NCBI RefSeq assembly: GCF_029689945.1 | Contig: NZ_CP121451.1 | Location: 6,634,001-6,698,000, forward strand | Length of the DNA stretch: 64,000 nt | Direction of reading: 5' to 3' | From: Paenibacillus amylolyticus | GTDB lineage: Bacteria > Bacillota > Bacilli > Paenibacillales > Paenibacillaceae | Shown here: positions 8,879 through 18,351 of the stretch, one piece after another | Layout: each line of letters opens with the position of its first letter | Numbering within the stretch: position 1 is the stretch's first letter | Notes under the pieces: model-generated | What the model was told of the DNA's origin: nothing | The model's input: only the letters and a program-made list of their open reading frames with translations | Database searches by the model: none | Program-made: the position numbers and the translations under genes

Positions 8879-9711
8879 CTACCCTTTGGTGCCCGTGAGC
8901 ACCACCCCCTCAACGATATAACGTTGTGCAAACAGATATAGCAGACCGATCGGAACAATACTGATGAATGCTCCCGCCGCAAGTGCCGGCAGATCCTGGC
9001 TCGTCTGACCAATCAGGAGCTGCAATCCTACGCTCAGGGTGAACATTTCTGCATTTTTGATATACAGGAACGGCCCCAGAAAATCGAGCCAGGAATTCAC
9101 AAAGGCAAAAATGATGGTTGTCATAATAATGGGTTTGGACAGCGGCATAATCACTCGTGCATATACTGTCCAGCGATTGCCGCCATCGAGATATGTAGCT
9201 TCATCCAGCTCCTGGGGAATGGTCATGAAGAATTGACGAAACAGGAAGATATAATAGGCGCCTCCGAGCCAGGCCGGCACAATGAGCGGCAACCAGGTGT
9301 CAATCCAGTTTAACTTGGAAAAAAGGACGTACGAGGGAATCATCATAATGGACGGGGGAATCATCAACGTAACGAGTACAACCGGGAACAACATATTCCG
9401 GTATCTGTTCACAAAGCGGGAGAAACCGTAAGCGACAAGTGAACTGGACACCACCGCTCCCGCTGCAACAAAAAGGAAATGAAAAATGAGTTTTGAATCC
9501 ACTGCCACATCATCGGCTGTACAGCGAACAACCGTTCAAAGGCTTCCAGACTGAATGTGTCTGGCAGGATGGTTGGAGGTACCTTGTAGGTTTCCGCTTT
9601 GGTTTTCAGCATGGTCGAGAGCATCCATACAAGTGGCCCTGCGAATAGCATTAACGCTGCGATCAGCAACGTATACTGGGACGTTTTTACCGCTATTTTT
9701 CGGCTATTCAT
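8879..9711 (-). CDS. Carbohydrate ABC transporter permease, MalG/UgpE type (one frameshift)
   Basis: An integral membrane protein of about 277 residues with around six helices. The EAA loop that docks the ATPase reads QELDEATYLDGGNRWTVYARVIMPLSKP. The frame breaks between 9470 and 9486, in an A/T-rich run. One added base joins NSFFI to LFVAAGAVVSSSLVAYGFSRF. The start at 9711 has AGGAGGGG upstream. It partners the permease at 9724-10613 and the binding protein at 7459-8808. No ATPase gene is present, so a shared MsmX-type ATPase encoded elsewhere is likely. Confidence 0.86.
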
Positions 9712-9723
9712 GTAACTCCCCTC

Positions 9724-10613
9724 CTATCGTTCTCCCTCGTAATACACAAAGCGGTTTGATACTTTCATCAGGATCAGGGTAACAAGTGAGATCACAGCGA
9801 ACAGGAAAATGGACTGTGTCATCGCCATGCTGAATTTCAGATCGGTAAAGGCCGACTTGTAGATATTGTAGACAAATGTATAGGCAGCGTAGTTCGGACC
9901 ACCCTTGGATAACAAGAGTGCTTCCGTAAACATCTGAAAGTTATACATGGTCTGAATAATGATGACAAACAGAATGGAAGGACTGATCATCGGCAGCGTA
10001 ATCTGGAAAAATCGGCGAACCCCGCTGGCACCATCGATGGCTGCCGCTTCATACAGATGTCTGGGTACATTTTTCAGTGCAGCCAAGAAGATCAGTACCC
10101 CGCTGCCGGAGATCCAGACCTGAAGCATGATGATGACCGGCTTAATCGTATGTTCTCCGCCAATCCAGTCCACTTTGCCTATACCAAGCGCGCCAAGTCC
10201 AGCGTTCAAGATGCCAAACTCGGAGTTGAATACCAGCCGCCAGATGATGACCGTTGCCACAATCGGCACCAAGGTCGGCAAATAGAAGAAGGTGCGGAAC
10301 AAGGCAATTCCTCTGACATTAAAATTAAGCAGCATCGCCAGACCAAGCATGCCTGCTGTTACAATCGGAACACCAAATACTACAAAATACATCGTGTTCA
10401 GCAGACTTTTCAAGAAGATGGGATCGTCCATCATGTGTGTAAAATTATCGATCCCGACAAAGTTAAAGTTGGTCGCTCCAGGAAGTCTGGCATCCGTAAA
10501 GGCATAGAATACCGAGGTTCCAAAAGGAATCATAAAAAGGTGATAAATCCGATGATCCAAGGCAAAATGAAGAGAAAGAACAGCAGCGTGTCATATTTTC
10601 TCAACCTGTTCAT
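9724..10613 (-). CDS. Carbohydrate ABC transporter permease, MalF/UgpA type (one frameshift)
   Basis: A permease of about 297 residues with six or more helices and the EAA motif HLYEAAAIDGASGVRRFFQITLP. The frame opening at 10560 lacks the first helix. An ATG at 10613, with GAGGGGTG upstream, begins MNRLRKYDTLLFFLFILPWI. This reaches a stop at a five-T run (10534-10538 on the plus strand as A) and rejoins with one added base to give FITFFMIPFG. The restored N-terminus is typical of the family. It is co-transcribed with the second permease 12 bp downstream. Confidence 0.86.
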
Positions 10614-10624
10614 GATGACACCCC

Positions 10625-11724
10625 TCAGCCTGAAATTTCTTCTAAATAGACATACCGTTCTTCCAAAATGGATTTCTCTGCCGCCAGGGCAATAAGCAAC
10701 GCGTTACGACCAACCTGTGCACTTGCAAAAGGCTGCTTGCCTTCCTGTACACATTTCAGAAAATCAATACGCTGAGTCTGTCCCCTGTATGACCGCCCAT
10801 AATGGAATCCGACGTCACATCGATCTCCAGATGATCCTTCGTCCAGTCCTGCCCGCCAACGATATCAATCGTCTTGTCATTACGAGCCACCATCTGACCG
10901 CCGTTCTCTCCGATCAGGCCAATCTCAAGCCCTTCTCCCATCAGATTGCGCGGTTTCAGATACATGCATAGGCCCAGATTGGCCTTGCTGCCGTTATCAT
11001 AATCAATGGTGATAAAGGCATGATCGACGATGGAGGTATCCGAGATTTCTTTTGTCGGATAGTGACTGTATGAATTCTGAATCTGATTGCGCTCTCCTTG
11101 CTTCATGACATGCTGGCCTCCAGAGGCAAACACGCGGACAGGCTTCGCCTGGATCATCCAGTTGAAAATATCGAAGTGATGACAATCCTTCTCTACAATC
11201 GCTCCCCCGGACTTGGTTTTGTCATAGAACCAATCCGCAGGTGGGAACGGGTCTCGGAATTCCTTGCACCACATCAATTTCACGTCACCAAGACGGCCGT
11301 TCTCCAATTCCTTTTCCATTCGGCGATACAGATTCGAATACCGATAAACCAATCCGATCTGCAATACCTGTCCCGAGGCTTCCGCCGCTTCTATAATGGC
11401 ATCACAGTCCTCAATGGTATGGGCGACCGGTTTCTCCAGAAATACATGCTTGCCAGCTTCCAAAAAAGCGACCGCTACTTCACGATGCAGATAGTTCGGC
11501 ACACTAATGACCACCGCATCCAAATCTTCCTTGGCAAGCAGTTCATGATAATCACTAACGATAGTGGGGCTACTGTTCTTAAGTTCAGCCAGTGTACGTG
11601 CCACATTGGCCTCATTCATATCACAGATATAACGAACCTCACTCTCTTGGAGCAAATCAAAACCAATGCAATGATGTGACCCCATGTCTCCTACACCGAT
11701 AAAAGCCATTTTTATCTTCCCCAT
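10625..11724 (-). CDS. Gfo/Idh/MocA-family oxidoreductase (one frameshift near the end)
   Basis: The N-terminal NAD(P)-binding motif is AFIGVGDMGSHH (residues 7-18). The catalytic-lysine motif FLEKPVAHT lies near residue 95, and EKDCHHFDIFNWM supplies the metal/substrate His residues. The open frame stops early after GGHTGDRLS. One base added near 10771-10780 restores RIDFLKCVQEGKQPFASAQ and a C-terminal helix ending LEEISG, with TGA at 10625. It is the first gene of the importer operon and is preceded by four operator-like palindromes. It probably oxidises the imported sugar or an inositol/amino-sugar derivative. Confidence 0.85.
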
Positions 11725-11748
11725 GCTTACACTCTCCGTTGCTCATAA

Positions 11749-11761
11749 ATTTGCGGCAAAT
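11749..11761. promoter_or_regulatory. Putative LacI-family operator ATTTGCGGCAAAT (upstream of the importer operon)
   Basis: A perfect copy of the 13-bp palindrome, 25 bp upstream of the Gfo/Idh start. It is well placed to block transcription or initiation. Confidence 0.75.
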
Positions 11762-11869
11762 GCCTTGAGACCAATTCGATGTAAAGAAATCTAACAAGAT
11801 GATGACTATGTAACGATAGTAAAATAGTTTTATTTCCTTGTCAATTGGTTTTGGCTAGATTTTTAATTA

Positions 11870-11882
11870 TTTTGCCGCAACA
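11870..11882. promoter_or_regulatory. Putative LacI-family operator, degenerate copy
   Basis: TTTTGCCGCAACA keeps the TTTGC-C-GCAA core of the palindrome and is mismatched at the outer positions. Confidence 0.5.
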
Positions 11883-11937
11883 TATTTTCAAGCCTTTTTA
11901 TATACAAATAAACTAATTAACTCTGCATTTATCTTAA

Positions 11938-11951
11938 ATTAAGCGTTTACA
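11938..11951. promoter_or_regulatory. Possible CcpA cre-like site
   Basis: ATTAAGCGTTTACA matches the cre consensus TGWAANCGNTNNCA at all but the first two specified bases. The location between two sugar-utilisation units fits carbon catabolite control, but this is a weak single-site call. Confidence 0.35.
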
Positions 11952-11992
11952 TTTTTATTTCTATGTCATATAATTTATTATGATTCCATTTT

Positions 11993-12005
11993 AATTGCGG
12001 CAAAA
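11993..12005. promoter_or_regulatory. Putative LacI-family operator, near-perfect copy
   Basis: AATTGCGGCAAAA shares the TTGCGGCAA core with the perfect copies. Confidence 0.55.
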
Positions 12006-12169
12006 AATAACATTGATATTATAATATTTTCTGTTTATTTTTCAATGTTACACTCTTATTTTCAATAGAAAACTCAATAAATCCCGGAAAAAAATCTGTT
12101 GAATCTCCTCTATTCATCCCCTATAATGCAATTTAAACGCGGAATTCAAGAACTAATATCACATTTTAT

Positions 12170-12182
12170 ATTTGCCGCAAAC
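12170..12182. promoter_or_regulatory. Putative LacI-family operator ATTTGCCGCAAAC (upstream of the secreted hydrolase)
   Basis: A palindrome with one outer mismatch, 182 bp upstream of the hydrolase start, on that gene's side of the divergent region. Confidence 0.68.
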
Positions 12183-12363
12183 TAATCCCCTCATCTTTTC
12201 AGTCATTTACCCTCACTTACTACCATGATTCTTACATACAACGTCATTATCGTACCGCTCCATGCGGATTCGAAAGGAGTTGAGCTTCCTTAACTGTCCC
12301 TCATGACATGAAGGTGTGACAGAACGAGTTATCATCCATAATTCATTATTCAGGAGGTATACC

Positions 12364-14354
12364 ATGACAAGATTATTTGATCGAAGTAAGAGGAGCTTTG
12401 GACTATTTTTGGCTTTTGTCCTCATGATTACCCTGCTTTTGCCTGCGGGAGTCTTACCCAAAGCCTCTGCTGCAACCATCACCATTGATGGCAATGTGAG
12501 CGACTGGAGCAGCGTTAGTGCTCTCACGACCAATAGCGGCACAGCCCAGACGCTTAAAGTAACAAATGATGGGACCAACCTCTATCTGCTCGTTCAAGGC
12601 TCTGGTCTTAGTACGGCGATGGGCAACTTCTGGATTAACACCGACAATAATACTTCAACCGGTTACCAGGCTGCGGGCTGGGGACTACAGGTGTGGAGTG
12701 GCTCCTTGAAAATACGGGATTATACCGCTATGGCGGCAGCGGAACCGACTGGAGCTGGAATTTCAACAGCACATTAACAAGCTCCCAATTCTACCGTAGC
12801 TCCTCCATCATCGAGGTTGCTATTCCTCTCTCGACACTGCAAATCAGTGCAGGCAGTACAGTTCGAGTCGGGTATATCGATAACAGCTCGGATACATCCA
12901 GACTGCCCGCAGCTGGACAAACACTGCCCGCTTATCTCCTGACCTCGTCTGGATCGGGCGGGGGTACGGGGAACAATACCGTGGTGAATCCTGTAGAGCT
13001 GGACAGCCCACTCAACAATCCATTCAAAGGCTGGGCGCCTTCGGCCAAGAGCACGACATATGCACAGCCACACAGGCTCGTATATGCCGGTGTAACCTGG
13101 AAGGAGCTGGAGTCCACCAAAGGCACCTATGATTTTAGTGCGATTGAAGCCACCAATAATTTTGCCTACTGGAAAAGTAAAGGCGTCAAAGTGGTGTTTC
13201 GCTTCATTCTGGACAGCCCGACAGGACAGGCTCATCGGGATATTCCCGACTGGCTCTACAATGACATGGTTGCCCGTGGAGAATCACCCGGAACCGTATA
13301 CAATGATACAACCGGAGGCATGGGCACAGGCAACAACATGGGCTTCTCTCCCAACTACAACTCCACATATCTGCAAGAACGGCACCAATTAGCCATCGAA
13401 GCCATTGCCGCAAGGTACAATACGAATGATCGTCCGGTCGCTTTTGTCCAGATTGGTTCCCTCGGACACTGGGGAGAGTTCCATACATGGCCTTATGTCG
13501 GACCCAATGGTGAAACCAATTACACAGGCGCTTTCCCTACCAATGACATCTCGAACAAGTATGTTCAGCATTACATTGATGCCTTTGCCGGCAAAGAGGA
13601 CAAAATGCAGGTTCTGATCCGCCGCAGTATCGCCTTGGCGAAAACCAACAATAAAGGCATGGTTTTGGGCATGTTCAACGATGTGTTTGGACATAAAGAC
13701 AGCTTCGATGCGGATTGGGGTTGGTACACGGGCACCCAGAATGGCTATTGGGATGACATTGGCCAGCAGCAACCAGGACACCCGAACTTCTGGGAAACCC
13801 GTATCTCTGGTGGTGAATTTTATGGGGGAGCTTCCGGCATGCTTGCGGCATTAACCACCGGTAGCGGATTTACGGAAACATTGCGTCAAACGGAGCTAAG
13901 TAAACCAAGCTGGCTTGGACCGAACTCTCCGGCCTCACTCCCGCTGAATCATGCATTACAGGCCAATATTGATGCGCTCAAGAAACGAATGGGTTACCAC
14001 TTTGTCGTGAAGGAAATATCGCATCCATCCACCATTAGCGGAAGCACGTTTACCACAACGATTAAGGTGGAAAATAAAGGCGTACAGCATTTCCCGTTTG
14101 CTTGGCCGGTTGAGATTCAACTCCGCAGCGGCAATACCGTTGTTGCGAAGAAAACTACAAACGTTAATCTGACCACATGGAAAACGGGGATCTACACCTT
14201 GACCGACTCCATTTCGGTCTCCGGTCTTGCTGCTGGCACCTATGATATCGCGATTGCGATCATCGATCCATCAACAAATCAGCCTGGCGTGGACTTCGCC
14301 AATACGAATAAGCTGACGGACGGATCATTCAAGCTGAGCAGTGTAACGAAGTAA
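12364..14354 (+). CDS. Secreted glycosidase-like protein with DUF4874/DUF4832-type domains and N-terminal CBM9-like domain (one frameshift)
   Basis: A protein of about 663 residues. A Sec signal peptide ends after ASA (about residue 37). A domain opening TITIDGNVSDWSS (to about 190) resembles CBM9-like modules. A Gly/Ser linker leads into a TIM-barrel-like catalytic part (PLNNPFKGWAP, TWKELESTKGTYDFSAIE, VVFRFILDSP, VAFVQIGSLGHWGEFHTWP with candidate acidic residues, GMFNDVFGH). A C-terminal beta domain closes the protein. A four-G run at 12680-12683 lacks one base; restoring it gives AAGWGTTGVEWLLENTG. The start has AGGAGG at -8. It is divergent from the importer operon, shares its operator, and probably releases the imported sugar from a polymer. 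No substrate can be named. Confidence 0.78.
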
Positions 14355-14635
14355 ATGTCAGGTTCAGATGCCGCATTGTATAATGCGATGCATTTGTCAG
14401 TACATTTGTCAGTGCACTCGTCGATGCATTCGCCATTGTACGTGTAAATTACAAGAGCAGGAAAGAAGGCATAACCATCATGCCCTCCTTCCTGCTCTTC
14501 CTTTGATTGCACCGAGTGACCAACTCCACAATAGCTCGGCAGCTCGCTTTCCCTCGGGTCAACCCTTTTTAACTTATACTTTGATTTCCTCAGCTTCAGC
14601 TTCCGACAAGGGCAACTCGCAGGTAGGTCCGAACG
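14355..14635 (+). other. Non-coding region between the secreted hydrolase and the repeat/IS block
   Basis: It contains short ATGCATTTGTCAGT-like direct repeats around 14380-14430 and the terminator at 14454-14498. No gene is supported. Confidence 0.6.
14454..14498 (+). terminator. Hairpin terminator after the secreted hydrolase
   Basis: A long stem AGAGCAGGAA.GAAGGCAT / ATGCC.TC.TTCCTGCTCT is followed by TTCCTTTG. It lies about 100 bp past the stop codon. Confidence 0.7.
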
Positions 14636-14707
14636 CTAACGAACATCAGGCACCTTATTCGAGGTTTTTTTAAATGATCTCAAAATGTAACGAACTTCAT
14701 GGACCTA
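14636..14707 (+). repeat. 50-bp dispersed intergenic repeat, copy B, interrupted by the IS element
   Basis: One unit opens CTAACGAACATCAGGCACC at 14635 and the next opens TAACGAAC at 14688, about 51 bp later. The second unit is cut after 20 bp by the IS left end at 14708. Confidence 0.55.
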
Positions 14708-14724
14708 TGTCAAAAAAGTAGACA

Positions 14725-15561
14725 CTACGCTGCGGATTTGACCGTAAAATTCATCGCAAAACGAGCAGGGGAAAGATAACCTAGTGAGCTATGCATTCGC
14801 TTACGGTTGTAGTAGAACTCAATGTATTGGTAGATAGCGGTATAGGCCTCTTCCATCGTCTTAAACCGAGGGTTACAGTAAATGAGTTCCTTCTTTAAAA
14901 TACTGTGCCATGACTCAATACAGGCGTTATCGTAACAGTTTCCTCGGCGGCTCATACTGGATTCCATACCGTATAATTTCAGTTGCTCCACGTATTCTTT
15001 TGACGTGTACTGAGAGCCGCGATCCGAGTGATGGAGTAATCCCGGAGCGGGGCGTTTGGCCTTATAAGCTTCCTCCAATGCACCCATCACCAAACTGGTT
15101 TCCATATGGTTATATAGACGCCAGCCTACAATTTCCCGTGTGCACAAATCCAGAACGCTGGCGAGGTAAAGACGACCTCCTCGGCAAGGAATGTAAGTGA
15201 TGTCGGTAACCCATACGGTATTCGGTTTGGATGTTTTGAATTGCTGATTCAGCGTATTCGGCGCAAGGGGATGGTCGTGTTTGGAATCCGTCGTCTGAAC
15301 GCGATATTTGGGCATGACCACGGAACGTAGATTCATTTGACGCATGTATATACTGACGGTACGTGAAGAGATTCGCAACCCTTCTAAATGGAGCAGATAC
15401 GTAATTTTGGGGCTTCCACACCGCATCTGGTGGTCGTAAAAATGATAACGAATACGCTTCATAACCTCGTCTTTGCGGTTCTGCCGCTTGCCGGTTCGGT
15501 CCATTCGCCATTTGTAATATCCGCTCCGTGATACTTGAAAGGTTCTGCACATCTTCTCCAA
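14725..15561 (-). CDS. IS3-family transposase, OrfB (DDE integrase core)
   Basis: A 278-residue rve-type integrase. The DDE triad is visible: Asp in WVTDITYIPC, Asp in LLHHSDRGSQYTS and Glu in NACIESWHSILKKE. An HTH_21-like N-terminal segment (SRSGYYKW) precedes it. The frame extends upstream without a stop to the A7 run at 15633-15639. Production is therefore probably by -1 ribosomal slippage from OrfA, giving an OrfAB fusion that cuts and joins the IS ends. The frame is intact, so the element could be active. Confidence 0.92.
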   Translation of the reverse strand: MEKMCRTFQVSRSGYYKWRMDRTGKRQNRKDEVMKRIRYHFYDHQMRCGSPKITYLLHLEGLRISSRTVSIYMRQMNLRSVVMPKYRVQTTDSKHDHPLAPNTLNQQFKTSKPNTVWVTDITYIPCRGGRLYLASVLDLCTREIVGWRLYNHMETSLVMGALEEAYKAKRPAPGLLHHSDRGSQYTSKEYVEQLKLYGMESSMSRRGNCYDNACIESWHSILKKELIYCNPRFKTMEEAYTAIYQYIEFYYNRKRMHSSLGYLSPARFAMNFTVKSAA

Positions 15562-15599
15562 AGGAAACTCGGAGCGATGGTCTTCTACAAACTGAAATC

Positions 15600-15917
15600 T
15601 TAGCTCTTTGGTTTGCTGAAGATGTGCACTGCTTTTTTTACAATCGCCAGTTCTTCTTGTGTATCCGCAAGCGTGTGCTCTTTCTCTTGAAGCAACCGAC
15701 GCATCTCTTGAAGCTCTGCTTCCAGTTCCTTCACTCGATCTACGCTAGCAACAGGCTCATGTTTTAGTTCGCGGTACTTACTCATCCATTGGTGTAACGT
15801 ACTTTTTGGAATGTTGAGTTCTTCTGCCAAATCTCCAAGTGTCTTTGTCTGCTCTTGAATGAATTTGACTGTTTGTTTCTTGAATTCTTCGTTATATCGT
15901 TGCCGCTGTTCACCCAT
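15600..15917 (-). CDS. IS3-family transposase, OrfA (helix-turn-helix)
   Basis: A 105-residue protein with an N-terminal HTH (RYNEEFKKQTVKFIQEQ...LAEELNIPKSTLHQWMSKY) followed by a leucine-zipper-like coiled coil (VKELEAELQEMRRLLQEKE). It binds the IS ends and regulates transposition. A slippery A AAA AAA heptamer at 15633-15639 lies 12 codons before its stop. A -1 shift there continues into the OrfB frame as KSSAHLQQTKELRFQFVEDH. Confidence 0.92.
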   Translation of the reverse strand: MGEQRQRYNEEFKKQTVKFIQEQTKTLGDLAEELNIPKSTLHQWMSKYRELKHEPVASVDRVKELEAELQEMRRLLQEKEHTLADTQEELAIVKKAVHIFSKPKS

Positions 15918-16020
15918 GTGGACACCTCCGTTAATCTTATTATCCTTCCGTCCGTTAACGGGTGTCCACTTTTTATTCTAGCTCCATCAGAAGCCTTATA
16001 TTCCGATTTCCAGGCCAGCA

Positions 16021-16120
16021 TCAGCTTAAAATACGCTCATTCAGGTCAATAACATCTCTGTGGTTCGTTAGAATCTCACAACCTTTGTATTTCGGCAAAT
16101 AGCGTCTGTCATGTTCGTTA
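16021..16120 (-). repeat. 50-bp dispersed intergenic repeat, copy C (two units)
   Basis: On the minus strand, units start TAACGAACATGACAGACGCT at 16120 and TAACGAACCACAGAGATG at 16070, exactly 50 bp apart. A more degraded unit continues past 16021. The phase and opening word match copies A and B. Confidence 0.65.
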
Positions 16121-16251
16121 AAATTGGTACAGCCTTTGCTGAGCCTGCATTGCAGTAACATCGAGTATGTTGACGATATGACGTTGACGATATGACAACT
16201 TCGAACGCTCTCCATTTCATATCTCACATATCTATAGCACATATCAAAAAT

Positions 16252-16284
16252 AAGGATTGGGGCCCTTCCGGGTCTCCAATCCTT
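16252..16284 (-). terminator. Terminator of the ABC exporter operon
   Basis: The stem AAGGATTGG.GGCCC / GGG.TCTCCAATCCTT with a TTCC-type loop is followed on the minus strand by ATTTTTG. It lies 230 bp past the last stop and could also work on the plus strand (TTTT). Confidence 0.65.
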
Positions 16285-16450
16285 TTGCTAATATTGAGCC
16301 TTGTCCACGTTACCGTCCTCAACAGAATAAAAGGTACTTCTCCAGTCATTCTGGAACTTGAGCGCAAAGGGATCGTCAGGAACCAACTCCTGTATTCCTT
16401 AGTCACCTTGCCCTTCTCTTATTCCTTCGTCACGTTACATTCCCTTATCC

Positions 16451-16500
16451 ATTACTGAACCTTACTGCATCTTACTGCATCTTACTGCACCTTATTGCGC
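16451..16500 (+). repeat. Short tandem repeat, 10-bp unit CTTACTGCAT
   Basis: Five degenerate head-to-tail copies lie immediately downstream of the ABC exporter stop codon. They are non-coding. Confidence 0.7.
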
Positions 16501-16513
16501 TTTATTTATTCCT

Positions 16514-18351
16514 CTATTGTGCCTTCTTACGCAACTGACTGTAATACAGCTCACTGTAGAAACCGCCTTGTTCCAGCAGCGCATCATGCGATCCTTGCTC
16601 CAGCAGATGCCCATCCTTCAGCACCAGAATCCGGTCGGCTTGGCGGATCGTGTTCAGCCTGTGGGCAATAACAAAGCTGGTGCGTCCTTGCATCAGACGT
16701 TGCAGCCCTTCCTGGATTTTGATCTCCGTAACAGTATCAATGCTACTCGTCGCTTCGTCCAGAACGAGAATGGAAGGGTCCGCCAAAATTGCCCGGGCAA
16801 TGGCGAGCAGCTGCTTCTGTCCCTGACTTATCCCGCTCCCATCGGCCTGGAGCACTTTGTCGTACCCGTCCTTCATTCGCACAATGAAGGAATGCGCATT
16901 CGCCAGCCGGGAGGCTGCTTCCACCTCTTCATCCGTTGCGTCCAGACGGCCAAAACGAATATTTTCCCGAATTGTACCCTGAAACAGGAATGAATCCTGA
17001 AGCACAAACGCCATATGAGACCGCAGATTCTCACGCCGAATGGTGGTCATATCGCGACCATCTACTGTTAATGTACCAGCTGTCGGATCATAGAAACGGG
17101 ATAATAGCTGGATCAATGTTGTTTTCCCCGCTCCGGTCGGACCTACAAGAGCAATCATCTCACCGGGTTTGGCTTCAAAGCTGATATCATGCAAAATGTT
17201 ACGTCCTTCATCGTATCCAAAGGATACTTTGTCGAAACGTACGGCTCCCTCCACCTTATCCAGAGATACCGCTGCCCTTCATCCTTCGCTTCCTCATCTT
17301 CGTCCAACACCTCGAATACACGCTCAGCCCCCGCAATCGCGGACAATAACGTATTCCATTGGTTCGCCAGATCATTCAGCGGGCGTGTAAACTGACGGGC
17401 ATATTCCACAAAGATAATAATCACCCCAACTGTAACAGAACCCTGAATCGCCAGAATACCCCCGATGCCCGCCACAATCGCAAAGCTCAGGTTATTCAAT
17501 CCATTCATCAGTTTCGGGATAAAACCGGAGATCGTCTGTGCCCAGAAACCGGAGATCCGGATGCGGGTATTCCGTTCCTCAAAACCGCGAATCACGCGCT
17601 CCTCTTGCGAAAATGCCTTAATGATGCGCTGCCCGGATAATGTCTCTTCGATGTAACCGTTAAGTTCACCGAGATTGCGCTGCCGCTCCTTGAAGAGTGG
17701 TCCCGTTCTGCGCGTAATCCAACGCATGCCGATCGCCATCAAAGGCACAACGATAAAGGTAAGCAGGGTCAGCAACGGACTGAGCCAGAGCATAACGCCA
17801 AACGTTCCGAGCAGCGTTAATACACTTGAGAAAATCTGGATGGCCGAGCTGTTCAACGTACCGCTGACATTCTCGATATCATTGGTCACCCGACTCATAA
17901 TCTCCCCTTGCTGGCGTTTACCGAAGAATGGAATCGGCAGCTTGTGCAGATGGGAGAACAGATCATACCGCATGCGGAACACCGTTTCCTGTGCAATCTC
18001 GATCATCCATATGTTTTGTAACCAGGATGTAAGAGAGAACAAGACGTACACTGCGGTTAATCCAATCAGAAACCGAGTCCAGCTTGTGCCAGCTTCACCT
18101 GCGATGAAATCATCCACGGCCACCCCCACCATGTAGGGGCCAAGCAAAGCCAGTGCAGAGCTGGCAAATACCATCAACAGCACCATCGACAGCTTAATTT
18201 TACGCCGTGCCAGATAGGTCCAGATGCGACCTAGCGTCCCGGACCAGTTCTTCGCCCGTGCCTTGGGTTTGCGACCACCGCCTGATCGTAACGTCTTCGG
18301 ATCGATTGGCGGTGGCGGCTGACGGAAAGGCTCAATGAATGCTTTGAACAT
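16514..18351 (-). CDS. ABC exporter half-transporter, catalytic-site subunit (one frameshift)
   Basis: About 612 residues: an N-terminal cytoplasmic tail, six transmembrane helices (about 60-350) and an ATPase domain. Walker A is GPTGAGKTT, Walker B is ILVLDEATSS with the catalytic Glu, and the H-loop is IAHR. The signature is degenerate, ISQGQ in place of LSGGQ. The frame breaks at the three-C run 17275-17277. One added base joins DEGAAVSLDKVEGAVRF. The start at 18351 has GGGGAGGG upstream and overlaps the previous gene by 20 bp. Together with the 18332-20138 product it forms a heterodimeric BmrCD/YheHI-type multidrug exporter. Confidence 0.88.

Larger units (their letters stand above)
11725..12363. 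other. Divergent regulatory region between the importer operon and the secreted hydrolase
   Basis: A very AT-rich 639-bp region without a gene. It contains four of the five LacI-type palindromes in the window (11749, 11870, 11993, 12170) and a cre-like element at 11938. Several palindromes together would allow DNA looping between the two divergent promoters. Confidence 0.75.
14708..15977 (-). mobile_element. IS3-family insertion sequence, about 1270 bp
   Basis: Two overlapping transposase frames are flanked by short imperfect inverted repeats (AAAAAGTAGACAC at the left end; AAAAAGTGGACAC read inward at the right end). The left boundary TG at 14708 and the right boundary at 15977 are bracketed by CTA on both sides (14705-14707 and 15978-15980), a possible 3-bp target duplication as usual for IS3 elements. 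The exact ends are inferred. The element interrupts a 50-bp-type intergenic repeat and no gene. Confidence 0.78.
15981..16513. other. Non-coding region after the IS element
   Basis: It carries two 50-bp dispersed repeat units, a duplicated GTTGACGATATGAC word near 16170-16197, the terminator of the ABC exporter operon, and a short 10-bp tandem repeat. No gene is supported. Confidence 0.65.

Noticed and set aside
10057..10695. A 212-codon plus-strand open frame opposite a permease
   Set aside because: It lies antisense to a well-conserved ABC permease gene, has no family-like motifs and no ribosome binding site.
16021..16120. 50-bp periodic repeats as a possible CRISPR array
   Set aside because: Only two degenerate units with shared sequence through their whole length, no spacer/repeat alternation and no cas genes.
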